From the NCBI GenBank assembly GCA_036873755.1, contig JAVTVY010017408.1, positions 1 through 64,000 on the forward strand: a stretch of 64,000 nucleotides of DNA. Reading direction: 5' to 3'. Source of the stretch: Hanleya hanleyi (taxonomy: Eukaryota; Mollusca; Polyplacophora; Lepidopleurida; Hanleyidae). Shown here one piece after another: positions 53,734-64,000 of the stretch; position 1 is the first letter of the stretch; the number at the start of each line of letters is the position of its first letter. Made by a program: the position numbers and the translations under genes. Under the pieces are notes generated by a model. The model searched no databases. It was not told the DNA's origin and worked only from the letters and a program-made list of their open reading frames with translations.

Positions 53734-54981
53734 CTAGTTTTCCTGGTCGCGAAACTGTTGTTTCAGCCGGCAGCCTCTCTTAAAATGCGACGAACTTCCG
53801 CAGCTGAAACAGTGAGTGCAGGTCGATCCTGTTCCCTGTTGTCGACATGTGGGGCATCCATGTTTTCTTCGCGGTCTTCCAGCATTAGAAGTCGCTGCAG
53901 GTACTGGCGACGACGGCACAGTCTCACGTTCCAACTTGAGACTGACAATTTCAGCTCTCAGCTCCCGCAGCTTCTGTGTCCAGGGCGGATCACGTTTTGG
54001 CTTTTTTGCGCTTTCTATACTACTGTCTGGTTCGGAATCGCTAGGAAAGGCAGTGGCAGCATTCACCTTCGGGCGTGGCCGCGTGCCTAGTTTATGCTGT
54101 CGTTCTGTTTCCAGAGCCACGATTTCGGACAATTTCTGAAGAATATCTTCATCTGCTATGTCCAAATTCTTCGGAACAACACGCATTTCCTGTCTAACTA
54201 CATCACTACGGAGGCCAGCTTGGACAGCATGAAGAAACATACCCTGTACAAGAGATTGGTCGTAATGTACATTCGAGTCATTCTCCTGTGATGCAAAGAG
54301 TATTTTCTGATTCAAATCCATCAGGTTTATAACGAAGTCGGAAGGTTTTTCATTGCAGACCATTCATTATAATGTGAGCGAATCAGTGTTCTGATGGATG
54401 CCAAACTTGTCTCTGAACAAATCTGAAGATAGCGTGTCAGAGGTCACCCTGGTACTATGGCCTTGACAACAGCGTCCACAACCTCTTGCTCAGAATACTG
54501 CTGTGCAAGGCCAGCTTCCATTTGCCGGATTAGACTAACGTAGGATATGCAGTTTTCCTTCTCAGGAGCCATTATTTGTCCAGGATATCTTAAAATCCTT
54601 CTTAAATCTGTAGAAAGGTTGTCTAGATGCCTCTGGATTAGCCGTTGATGTGGTCTGTGAATTTTGTGAATTATCTAGTTCTGTGCCCATTGTTGTCATT
54701 TCACCACTACTGTTCCCTGCCATTTGTTGGCGTTGGGCTCTTTCTAATTTGTCACTGCGTTCAAAGTATGACATAAGGGACAGTAGGCTAGCTAAATCTC
54801 CATCTTCTGTTATGCCTTCTTTCACAAGGAAAGTGTTAATTGCTTTCACCAACAGTGCTCTCCCCTGCCTAGCGGTGTAATCTCCTGGAACACCTAAATG
54901 TCTTAAAACACCGACTAAGCTATCTGGGCTTAACGAATAAATTCGTTCCTTCACTGTCAGTTCAACTTCAACCACAGACAT
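53734..54981 (-). pseudogene. gag: Ty3 gag, frameshifted
   Basis: 54,981-54,562 (139 codons from MSVVEVELTV) is the N-terminal part. 54,363-53,734 continues with a capsid-like helical region and ends in Cys-rich knuckles (CPTCRQQG, CFSCGSSSHFKRGC). The two parts are joined by a region with stops (54,364-54,561). Assigned by position and the terminal CCHC-like knuckle. Confidence 0.8.
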
Positions 54982-55062
54982 GTTCTCTAAATTTTTCTGG
55001 CTTTAGGCGACCTCTATCTGGTTCCTTTATCTGCAGTAGGCCCCCCTATTCACGTTTGGGGA

Positions 55063-55081
55063 TCCTGGCATAGCTCGCCAA
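55063..55081 (-). promoter_or_regulatory. Candidate primer-binding site of the Ty3 element
   Basis: TGGCGAGCTATGCCAGGA starts 2 nt after the 5' LTR on the minus strand. It begins TGG, as expected for pairing with a tRNA 3' CCA. The tRNA was not identified. Confidence 0.6.
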
Positions 55082-55082
55082 A

Positions 55083-56228
55083 TGTTACACCCAGGATCTG
55101 GAAAATACAGAATTGCCCCATGAAATAAACACTCGCTTCAGTTCAGAACTTCCGACAAAGCGAGGTCACCAGCAAGGTCACCGGGGCGAACATTCGCGTA
55201 CACTTCGCCATCCATAAGATGGCTTGCGAATCGTGTGTCTCCATTATCGCGGAGCGATATCCAGTGTTTTACCGGATTCTGTTCGGCCTTCATCCGGCGG
55301 AGAACAGACTCGAGAACTCTGATGAATTACAGGTTTTCATACTACTTCACAAAGAAACAGATATTGCCTGGGCTTACAAAATATATAGGTATGTATAACT
55401 TTCGTATCATCCAAGTGTGGTGGATCTGAAATTTTGAACAAAAGTAGTTCATCACATGATTCGAAAATGGCGAGTTACGTTGGGGTTCATTCTCGTCTCG
55501 CCGGGACTCCTACTGCGAGAAAGAGTCTCACGCGTAAATGGGGAGCCATCCCCCAAAGTAGGGGGTGAGGTAGGCGGCGGCCTTATCTGGCTTTGTCACT
55601 GACCTGCTGACTCCGCCGAGTTAGAAACCCAGTGCTAAACATAACGTGGGCTATATAATTGGAAATGACTCTTTTTCCGTTTCCGGAGCATATCGGCGCG
55701 AGGCAAATTATTGTCGGTATGTACTTGGCCGTGAAAGCGAGTTATCAGCAGGAAGTAGTTCGCAGGGTGACACGGCTCCTTTTGAGAATGATGTCATGCA
55801 CTGCCTCGCTTTGAGATTGGAGATTCAAAAATGTCACCAGTTTACATGAGAGTCTTTGGTCTCCCGCGGAGCCAGGCAGCTCTCTTTGAAGATGTTAAGG
55901 GTGCGTCCATTGGGCGGCTGATTGGCTGACGAATGCGTGGTATTGATTTATGGAAATTCCACTCTTTTAGCCGTTGCCGAAAGTAGACTGAACATGGATA
56001 CACACGATCCCAGGGTCAGTCTTACCGCGTATAGATGACCGAAATGGTTACAGGTTGCGGGGCGAACTCTAAATGACGTCACTAAAATCTATTACGGACA
56101 CGGACTTTCCCAAATGTCACGGCATCAGCTGACTAGCATACAGTTGACTAGAATACAATTCACTAGAATAAACAGGTCATTAGAATAAAATGAAAAATAT
56201 GGGGGTCCATTATCTATCAGGTTATACA
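55083..56228 (-). repeat. 5' LTR of the Ty3 element
   Basis: About 1,146 bp. It carries the 870 bp lost from the 3' LTR, with GGGGCGAAC at 55,183 and 56,059 bordering that segment. The terminal parts are close to identical with the 3' LTR. Confidence 0.85.
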
Positions 56229-56985
56229 CAACAAATGATAGAAAATTATACATATGCGATTTCTACGTCAAAAATTTTCTATGACAATTATAATGAAATA
56301 GAGGTCCCCAATCCGTACGCAGTGTTACCACTGGAATCCGCATTTTTGTACAGCCCCAAACCGTTCTCCTCGTAGATGTGAAGATGTTGACCACTTCAGA
56401 TGACCCAGATGGTTACAGGTTGGGCTCAAATGTCACTTTCATGCGACCTGAACCGGAAGTGACGGTTGACAGATTTGATTATAATAGGGGCCAAATTGTC
56501 CCTCTCAAATGCAAAAAAAAATATTAAAAAAATCAACAATGTTACAAGATAATTCGATTTTCAACTGACTACAGATCTTAACATTCTAAATCAAATAATT
56601 ATGGGATAATTTATACCCCAAAATCAAATATATCAGGACTTTTGTCCAACCTGGTCAATTTAACTCAATATTAACATGGCAGAACAACTCACTCACTTCT
56701 TGCCAGTTGAACTATGAAAAGTGAAAAACTTTTGGACATAGTTACAAACTGGAATGCATTCCAAGACATAAAGCATAAATTTGAGGCGAAAACGAAGTGC
56801 ACACTGCATCATCAATTGAGTCATGGACAGACACCGGTTTTCAAACCTTTTTTATCTGTTTGCAACAAGTATAATTTTGGCCACCAAGCTAAAGATATTG
56901 ACTTGCCTGGGGTTACAAGTATTCCATAAATCCAATCAGGTTTCACCTATTTGCCGATTCGTCAAGATTTTAGAAGAAAGTTATT
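56229..56985. other. No gene recognised
   Basis: AT-rich flank of the Ty3 insertion. Confidence 0.45.
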
Positions 56986-56989
56986 GTTG

Positions 56990-57830
56990 TGTCTAATGCT
57001 ACATGTGGGCAGACATTGTGTAACATTAGAAACATTAATTTCCTAACATCATTATCTGCATTCCAAGTTTACATCTAAGTGTAATTACACGAATAAGCAT
57101 AAACAATTCAGTGGTGACACCTTGATTTAAACATTACTATGAGAAAAATTCCTTTTTTTCGGTTAAAATTGTGTTGCTAATGTTACACGTGGACAGACAT
57201 GCTTGAGTAAGTGACAACTATTAACAACTGTTCAAGAGATTTATGGCACACAATGGCCAACTTTAATAAGTTGAAATAACTCTGAAGATATATTCATGAT
57301 CCAGTATTTTCTTTATGTCCCAGAGGATTCAGTAGTGCAACAAATGGACATTAAAGTATGTTGCTAATGTTACAGATTGACAGTTTTTTTGAAACATTAG
57401 CAACATAGAATCGAAATATTTCTCGCATAGAACATGTTGCTAATGTTTCACGTTATGGACAGACAAGAGACAATAAGATTCTTAAGGCTTCGGTTGAAAT
57501 TTCCAATGCTCACAGCTGTTTTAGAATTTGAACTGTTATATTTGAAACCAAGAATTGGGATGAAAGGCTCTCTAAATGTTCTGATATTTAAACTGGAGAA
57601 TACTTGTGATGTTGCTAATGTTATACAAAGTAGGACAGACATTTTGCAAGGCGAAACATTAGCCACATTTTGGATGCTGATTTCAGTTGTGAATTTTTGT
57701 TATGTTCATACGGACATATTAGCCACAACAGTGGACAATTTTATGGTTCTGTTTTACAACACATTTTGATACATTTTTGATGTTGCTAATGTTACATCAA
57801 AGATGGACAGACACAAGTGATATTATTTAG
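56990..57830. repeat. Dispersed GTTGCTAATGTTAC...GACAGAC motif
   Basis: The motif recurs at about 57,171, 57,359, 57,431, 57,610 and 57,782 (spacings about 188, 72, 179 and 172), with a weaker copy near 56,993. GAAACATTAGCAACAT and its complement form a hairpin at 57,390-57,451. A 111-codon frame (57,434-57,769) lies inside and has no known domain. Confidence 0.6.
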
Positions 57831-59150
57831 TGACCAGACATTTTAATACCTTGAGGATACCTTGAATACCTTGAACTTAAGGTCATTATTATAAGCATAT
57901 TATATGCTTGTCTAGACAATTTTTGACTTTTTTACCTTAACATATTGGTGCGCATAATATTCTTAATCTTATGGGTTTGCTGTAAATTATGATTACCATT
58001 GCTCTACTTAAGATCAAAATTCAACACTGTAGCTTTATTATGGGTTACTTCAGTGCAAAAAAAATATGGTTTTCTTTTGTTCTATGAATCACCCTCCAAA
58101 ACTGGTGGGAATTTTGTCTGTCCAAAAACACAGGTTTTAAAAATTCCATTTCCATTATATGCTGAAGTTGGTCACATATGTCAGTGTTATTATGTGCGAT
58201 CTACTACCCATACACTAACATTTGACATACACTCGGCTTTAATTCTTGAAGTTTCTTCAATCGTCCGAGTTGTATAAAAAAAACCCACAACCATTGGTCC
58301 CCATTATAATGAAATCTGCCGCTTGTCATTTTTACATGGAGCCGCCAAATTTGCGGTGTAAGATGGACTTTCTGTACTACTCAAAATGACGATACATAAA
58401 CAATCTGGAGATATTACAGACGGACGGACGGACAGACGAATGGATATCGCTATCGCATTTTTAATATATGCCACTCATCATGAATAACAGGCGTATAAAT
58501 AAAACCTGGAAATTCCCACTTTCTGATGTGACGCATATAGGCCTACCCCATCTACACATGTGCCTCGTTCTGGTATCCGATAAAATGGCGGTAATCAAAA
58601 TTCCACAGGTTTGCGTTTTGCTCTTTCTATTTTGATGGAAAGACCCTATTCTCTGGTTGGATCAATATACAACTCCATAATATTCAAGTGAAATATTGTA
58701 TACTGTAGCCAGCATTGTTATATTACGCCGCAGTTCAATGCCAATCGGTTTTGTTGACATTTTGGTGTCAGGCCTGATCATGTTTTTACAACAACAACAA
58801 CACCGACCAACCATCAATAACTATACTGCCTTAGCAGCTTTGCACTGGCACTGAGGCCAAACCAAAAAATTGTCTTGGCAGCTAGGGGTAGGATTCATAG
58901 GCTCAAGTAAACCTTGCTGCTCCAAAACAAGTCACGATGCAAATTATGCATAACATTGGCAGCCTTAGGCTGTTTTAGGCCTACATCAGAAAATTATGCA
59001 ATGAGATGCAGTTTGTTATCAGGTTATGGTATGGGGCAGCAAGATTGACTTGGGCGCTTTGATGCAGCAGTGATCACTTGGGTCATAAAATTATTATTCA
59101 AGGTTGAAATGTTGGAAAAATTTTACCTGTCTCTAGTGACAGGTACGCTC
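57831..59150. other. No gene; GACGGACG tract
   Basis: AT-rich DNA. 58,419-58,441 is a GGAC/GACA-rich tract like those at 24.87 and 63.2 kb. An ACAACAACAACA run lies at 58,790-58,802. Confidence 0.45.
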
Positions 59151-59151
59151 A

Positions 59152-59965
59152 TACTATTCAGCTTGTATCACTGACGTCCCTACTCTCCTTGTTCCCGCTG
59201 CTGATTTACATCGCATATTTCGCGCCTCTTGGCCGTAAGGGGGCGCTCTGCACAGGCCAACCACCAATGACCAATGAATATCACTCTTACGGAAGAGTCT
59301 TGGCAATATGAGTTGTATCCATTTTCAAACGTTCATATGTCGTTAACGGCAAAACTAACAATAAACGGACGGCAAAACAGCTCTAATTACATTAATTTCT
59401 GAGTTAAGAGTGAACAGATTTTTGGATAACTTCCTCCATTGTTTAGTAAGTTTCGTCAACTGATTGCAAACATTTGTTCACTGATACCTTCAAATAATTA
59501 ACAAATAAATCCCTGTAAATGTTGTTAATATCCCACTGATAAGACCACGCTTTATCGTCATGAGTATATAAGGAAATCAAGCTGCCTAGAATGGTAACGT
59601 AAAAACACCGTTCAATTGTTTCAGATTTTGAATTGAATGTTGACTGTAATAAAGACGGGGAAAAGTTCCTTTGAGAGATGCGGTAAGAGGGCGTGTCGCT
59701 GTCAAAATATTGGCATGGCTTCCACATTACGTGAGAGTCGTGATCTCACTATCATGAAGGCATGACATAATTTCGATCACGTGAGGTAGTTAGCCAATCG
59801 TGGTTAGTATGAGGAATCTGGTTATCTCTAAGCTATTACGGCACGGCGATTGGGTAACCAGATAAAGCGCCCCCTACGGCCAAGAGGCGCGAACTTGGCG
59901 ATGTGAATCAGCGGGGGGAACAAGGAGAGTAGGGACGTCAGTGATTCAAGCTGTTTATCAGCGTA
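59152..59965. mobile_element. MITE-like element with arms of about 100 bp
   Basis: Left arm 59,152-59,250 (CACTGACGTCCCTACTCTCC, then CGCGCCTCTTGGCCGTAAGG) is inverted at 59,865-59,965. A 94-codon minus-strand frame inside (59,443-59,727) has no recognised domain. Exact ends and target duplication were not resolved. Confidence 0.65.
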
Positions 59966-60072
59966 AGTGACAGGTGACTCAATTTTTTACCTGAACTACC
60001 TGAACAGTCTCACCACCTCCAAAAGGTACAGAGGGTTGAGAATCATCACACATATCAGCAAATATAATTAAT

Positions 60073-60342
60073 TCAAGTAACCAAACAAAACGAGGGAATG
60101 TGATCGCTACTGGGTTCGTGAGATCGCACTATCTCTATTCTCAACGAATCACAGCCACTAACAAATTTGTTTTTAGTACTTCGGCTGAACTGTTTGCAGT
60201 AAATCGCAAAACATTTGCTAGTTTCCGTATCATAATTCAACCATGGTCGACCATTTTTCCACGTTTCAAACAACCTTAAAAAGTTAAATGTTGGTGACAT
60301 TTTGAAAGACGGGGAAACAAGGCTGTTGCCATTGGAGTGCAT
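60073..60342 (-). pseudogene. Possible fragment of a hAT/TTF-type zinc-finger protein
   Basis: A 90-codon frame with W-x3-RPWLNYD...CFAIYCKQF, resembling the short N-terminal TTF/BED-like region of hAT-derived proteins (W...WL.YD......C..C). The match is weak and no dimerisation domain follows. It may be chance. Confidence 0.3.
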
Positions 60343-60386
60343 TCTCCACGTCCTAGCACCTTAGTAATTCTATACAGTCAAAACTT

Positions 60387-60428
60387 CAAGGAAGCTAACT
60401 CTACCGAGTTAGCTCCCTTGAAGTACTA
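60387..60428. repeat. Stem-loop of about 19 bp
   Basis: ACTTCAAGGAAGCTAACTC and GAGTTAGCTCCCTTGAAGT pair with one mismatch around a TACC loop. Outer words ATTCTCCACG (60,340) and CGTGGAGAAT (60,438) are also inverted. Confidence 0.75.
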
Positions 60429-60984
60429 GCGAAATGCGTGGAGAATGTAAACTTGCATATCAGGGTGATCCGAAATCGACCTGACGATGTATCAGCGATG
60501 TAGAAGAATTTCAGCACTGAGTAACCAACTTACTTGGTTTATTAAACAACTTTAATCAATAAAGGCAACAACTGAAAATAAACTAGGTTGATCTTGGTAC
60601 CCGCCGACAGCGACAAGTAAGATTTTTTTTTTACCTGTCGGTGACAGGTATCCAGGTGGTAATTTTTTTCATGTACCAGAATAACAAAAACATAAAGCTA
60701 CTCACAATATAGAGGGTAGCTACAGACATGCACTCATTTCGAGGCCGAGCACTGAAGCCAGGTGTTCCTATCAATAATGCCTGCCTGCGGTTGATAGTCA
60801 CAGCTAGCTCTTACTGCTTTGAGGTGTATTTGCAGGGTATGAAATAGACAAACAAATTCTAGTTGCCCATCAGCAAGCACGGGCAACCATCACATCCAAT
60901 TGCATTGCAATTCGAGCAGAGTTTGGTTGCCTGAAGGAAATTTAGGTTGCCCTGGGCAACCGGGCAAAGGGCTATTTCGTCCCC

Positions 60985-61245
60985 TGATTTGAGGTGTACT
61001 TGAGGTGTAGTTGAGGTGTACTACCTGTGAGGTGTACCCTCGGATATTATGAGGTGTATTTGAGGAGTACTTTTTGTAGATGAGGTGTAGTTGAGTAGAT
61101 GAGGTGTAGTTGAGGAGTATCGAAATATGCAAATTAGCACCTCAGTAAGTGTACCCCTCCGTGAGGTGTACCCCTCCGTGAGGTGTACCCCTCAATGGGG
61201 TGTACCCCTCAGGTGAGGTACTAGCTGTGGTGTACTTGAGGTATT
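60985..61245. repeat. TGAGGTGTA minisatellite
   Basis: Irregular repeats of (T)GAGGTGTA(C/G)(T/C), about 10-20 bp apart, with a subset GTGAGGTGTACCCCTCC at 61,142-61,200. Confidence 0.85.
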
Positions 61246-61393
61246 TTCAATTTTGAAAAATTTATTCATACCTCCATTGAAAATATGTACCAGGCATATT
61301 TGTATTCTCATTTTTCAGTGAACACCTCTCAGTTGATTGATCCCCATCCTCCTCCTACAATAAATTTTCTGCAGCACTTTTCACTACAAAGCC

Positions 61394-62793
61394 ATTCTCC
61401 CAATGTCAGAGTTTGTAACCTCCAAACCGTCGGTAAACAAGACTCTGACTTTACCCCTATACCCCTGTCTGGCGCGCAGCCGCATTGTGTCTTTTCCGCT
61501 GAGCCAGTGAGAGAGCATGTTATATTTTCCGGCTGACTACGTCATCACAGCTGATCATCGCGTGGTGACGGGCGGTCATATTGTAAACCACATTTGACAG
61601 GCGAGCATTCACGCTGAGAGCTGTTGTGAGCATTAATTGATAATGACCCTGGAAAATGGAACAAGCGTGCGTCTTTCAGAAAATTATATTATGGCCATGT
61701 GTAGTGAATGATATCCGTGTTTCATGTCGCCGGTCTTGAACTCATTGAGGGAGGGTAACACAACACAATTCAAAGTCAACACAAAATATAATATTGAAAA
61801 ATTACTGAGCCAAAATTACTCATCTGAACTTCAGCGAGGTATATATTATTATGTATTTATGTGCAACAAGTAAGTAATAAAAACAATCAGCGAAGGAGAT
61901 GGACGAGAAATATTCGGAACACATCATTGTCCTATTTTCCTCACAGTACTAAATATTAAATAATAAGATATCTGCAGTTAAATGTGTTTCCCTGGTTATA
62001 ACCATAAATAATATTAAGATTTTGTCTGAAAATAACAGATTTCAGTGTAGCAACTGTGCTTTAATATAATAATTGATTCAGTTTTTTTTTCAATTGGCAA
62101 TTTTTCATCAAACTAACTTATTTAAATTTGCTCAAAATTAAAAATGTTTATCAAATAAATTGGCTTTGAATTAAAAAAATGACAATAACAGTATTATCAC
62201 AATTTTCAGTATTATATTTAAAATTTATATTATAATTTATTATTATTATTTTATTATTATAATTTACCTGTTTATAAACTTAGCATCGAATCACCGCGTG
62301 AGCCTCGTCGGCGCCAATAGCCGCTGTGGTTTTCCCGTGTTTAATTAGCAAATCGCGGTTCTCTTCCTGGTTTAACAGTAATTCGAGGCTTGAGAAGGTC
62401 CCTCCTGTAGTTTTTCTCTGTCGCTATCGCCAGGTCCAAGTTATGTGGCAGTAAATCCTAGGGTTCGCTGTACATTTACTTGCTCGTTCATGATGGAAGT
62501 TATCTGAAAGATCACAAATACCAGTCCGGTTTTTTAAACAGGATGCCCCTCAAAGATTTGCCACTGTTCGATCTTGTCGATATACAACGCCTATGTTGAT
62601 TGGCTTGCCGAAGTTACGCTGAGCTTTTCGGAAATCATCGGCCCCATTCGGTAATCTCAACAAGTTCGCTTCATTTAGTAACGGATTGGGCGAGAGCCAT
62701 GCGCAGAAAAGCTGCGCGCCGCAATTAGCCCCACTTTGACATCAGAGGGTATATACGACAATAGGGGATATACAATCTGATGCCATGAGAATG
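61394..62793. mobile_element. 1.4-kb non-autonomous element with 9-bp TSD
   Basis: Ends ATTCTC (61,394) and GAGAATG (62,793) are flanked by the 9-mer TACAAAGCC on both sides (61,385-61,393 and 62,794-62,802). The two ends match the 87-bp insertion at 10,212-10,298. The interior is AT-rich without a transposase; no frame resembles a known protein. A 9-bp duplication is typical of Mutator-like elements; the ends alone cannot confirm this. Confidence 0.8.
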
Positions 62794-62802
62794 TACAAAG
62801 CC

Positions 62803-63155
62803 TACAACTAACATATGAGCAGCCAAACTTGTAAGTAGGGGAGGGTGACCGTGGCTCACAAGTACTCCTATTGCCACACAGAGGATTCCAATGCAAAAGC
62901 ATACAAGGGACCAATGTATTTGGGAAGTGACAGCTAACGTATCCATTTTGGAAATATATCTGGAAGGTTGACAACATATCCACAGGTGCCTAAGGTTGCA
63001 TGAGATTAACAGTAGTTTCTCTGTAAATTATACAACAGTGCCCATTAACTGATTGCTATGATAATTTGAAGTGAAGAATGTTACAGCCGGTTTTAGTTTG
63101 ATGCATTAGTGTCCTGGTGTCAAAATAATAATAAAAATTGAGTTTACATAACATT
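62803..63155. other. No gene recognised
   Basis: AT-rich spacer. Confidence 0.45.
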
Positions 63156-63159
63156 TTTA

Positions 63160-64000
63160 TACGCCCGCCAAAAGGCGGACGTATTATGTGATGGCGGTTT
63201 CCGTCCATCTGTCCTTCCATCCGTCCGTCCGTCTGTCCTTCCATCTGTCCGTCCGTCTGTCCGTACCAAGATGAAGGTCAAGGTCAGAGGTCAAAGGTCA
63301 TTGGCCGAAGAAACAGGAAATCACTGAAGTGTGCGTGTCCGGTCTATATCTGTGAACGTTTTCTATCCACAGTTGCAATTTTTTGTGAGTGGATACGCCA
63401 GATGAAGACGATGTGTCGCATACCAAAATTGAGGTCGAGGTCAGAGGTCAAAGGTCACTGTTGCCTAAAATCAGGAAATCATTGATCATTGACAATTTTC
63501 TATCTACAGTTCTACATTTTGGTGAGTGGATGCCCTAAGGAGGAATGATGTGTTGCATACCAAATGTAGGTCAAGGTCGGAGGTCAAAGGTCAGTGTGAC
63601 CGAAAAATCAGGAAATCATAAAAAATTCTAATTTTTTGTGAGTGGATTCAATAGGGGGAAATGAAGTGTTGCATACCAAAATATAGGTCAAGGTCGAAGG
63701 TCAAAGGTCACCGTGACCCAAAAATTAGGAAATTATTAAAAATAACATTTCTTTGTGTCAGTAGATACATTAGGGGGACACAATGTGTCACATATCAAAA
63801 TGTAGGTCAAGGTCAAAGGTCAAGGTGACTGTGACCCCACAATCATGAAATTGTTATAAATCATGATTTTTTGAGTCCATTGAGAAATTAAGGGTAGCCG
63901 TTTTGTCCTGTACCAAAATTTAGATCCAGGTCAATAGTAAAGATCACTGTGACACCAGAATCAGGGGCAAAGGTCAGTGTGACATAAAAATCAGGAAATC
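63160..64000. repeat. CGTCCGTC tract and AGGTCA satellite, running off the window
   Basis: Starts with a palindrome ACGCCCGCC..AAGGCGGACGT (63,161-63,182) and a CCGTCCGTCCGTCTGTCC tract (63,200-63,265), then units of about 110-150 bp. Each has GGTCA(A/G)AGGTCA, AATCAGGAAATCAT, TTTTGTGAGTGGAT and ATG.GT(T/C)GCATACC. At least five units; truncated by the window edge. Confidence 0.8.

Larger units (their letters stand above)
48503..56228 (-). mobile_element. Ty3-type LTR retrotransposon, near full length, decayed
   Basis: Reading on the minus strand: 5' LTR 56,228-55,083, primer-binding region, gag, MYND-like and protease segment, RT/RNase H, integrase, polypurine tract 48,792-48,781, 3' LTR 48,779-48,503. 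LTRs begin TGT(AT)AACC and end GTAACA (TG...CA). CAAC flanks both ends (48,499-48,502 and 56,229-56,232), a 4-bp target duplication. Every coding block has at least one frameshift or stop, so it cannot move on its own. Confidence 0.9.

Noticed and set aside
59443..59727. 94-codon minus-strand gene
   Set aside because: It lies inside a MITE-like element, has no recognised domain, and nothing supports expression.
61394..62793. An intron splitting an exon that is continuous at 10.2 kb
   Set aside because: The shared sequence first looked like a spliced gene and its retrocopy, but the junctions lack good GT/AG signals, and both loci have exact flanking duplications that fit independent transposon insertions.

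Overview
The window looks like nuclear DNA of an invertebrate animal, probably marine. It is AT-rich and repeat-dense, holds remains of non-LTR, Ty3 and Penelope-like retroelements, several MITEs and GACGGACG/AGGTCA-type satellites, and shows no convincing host gene. The species cannot be fixed from the sequence; a mollusc or an invertebrate deuterostome would fit.

Layout. 0-10.4 kb: a palindromic CACCCGGGTG repeat, a perfect hairpin, degenerate satellite arrays, an ATTAGGCGCA minisatellite split by a 1.08-kb DNA transposon with a 5-bp target duplication, and the 3' end of a non-LTR retrotransposon. 10,450-17,488: Element 1, a complete 7.0-kb element with about 2.25-kb terminal inverted repeats (TIRs), AG...CT termini and a perfect 6-bp target duplication (CCTGAG). 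It carries two genes on the minus strand: a P-loop ATPase of the A32/FtsK-HerA packaging type and a C2H2 zinc-finger protein. 17.5-27.5 kb: foldback and dispersed repeats and decayed copies of a Cys-rich repeat protein. About 27.5-34.9 kb: Element 2, a decayed palindromic relative of Element 1 with two inverted copies of its zinc-finger gene, invaded by a reverse-transcriptase element, a MITE and a Ty3 fragment. 35.3-37.1 kb: a second copy of the same RT element. About 37.1-48.1 kb: Element 3, a giant palindrome centred near 42.14 kb whose arms carry 21-bp minisatellites and three-finger C2H2 genes (one intact copy of type A on the left, one intact copy of type B on the right, one broken A copy and one truncated B copy). 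48,503-56,228: a nearly complete but frameshifted Ty3 retrotransposon with LTRs and a 4-bp target duplication. 56-64 kb: further MITEs, including a 1.4-kb element whose 87-bp deletion derivative sits at 10.2 kb, and satellite DNA.

The main result is that Elements 1-3 form one family. They share TIR units of about 150 bp with TGCGCATGCGCA cores. At least four gene starts have the same compact promoter (TATAAAAG, initiator A 31-33 nt on, ATG 53-54 nt on). They share a stem-loop just before the AATAAA signal, and AACGCC-rich arrays beside the genes of Elements 1 and 2. The ATPase and zinc-finger proteins of Element 1 appear to be paralogues: both begin with a C2H2 finger and end with the same roughly 100-residue domain, and one has a P-loop domain between. 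Termini and target-site length resemble Polintons/Mavericks, but no polymerase, integrase, protease or capsid gene is visible, so mobility would have to be supplied in trans. All family assignments rest on motifs read by eye; no database search was possible.
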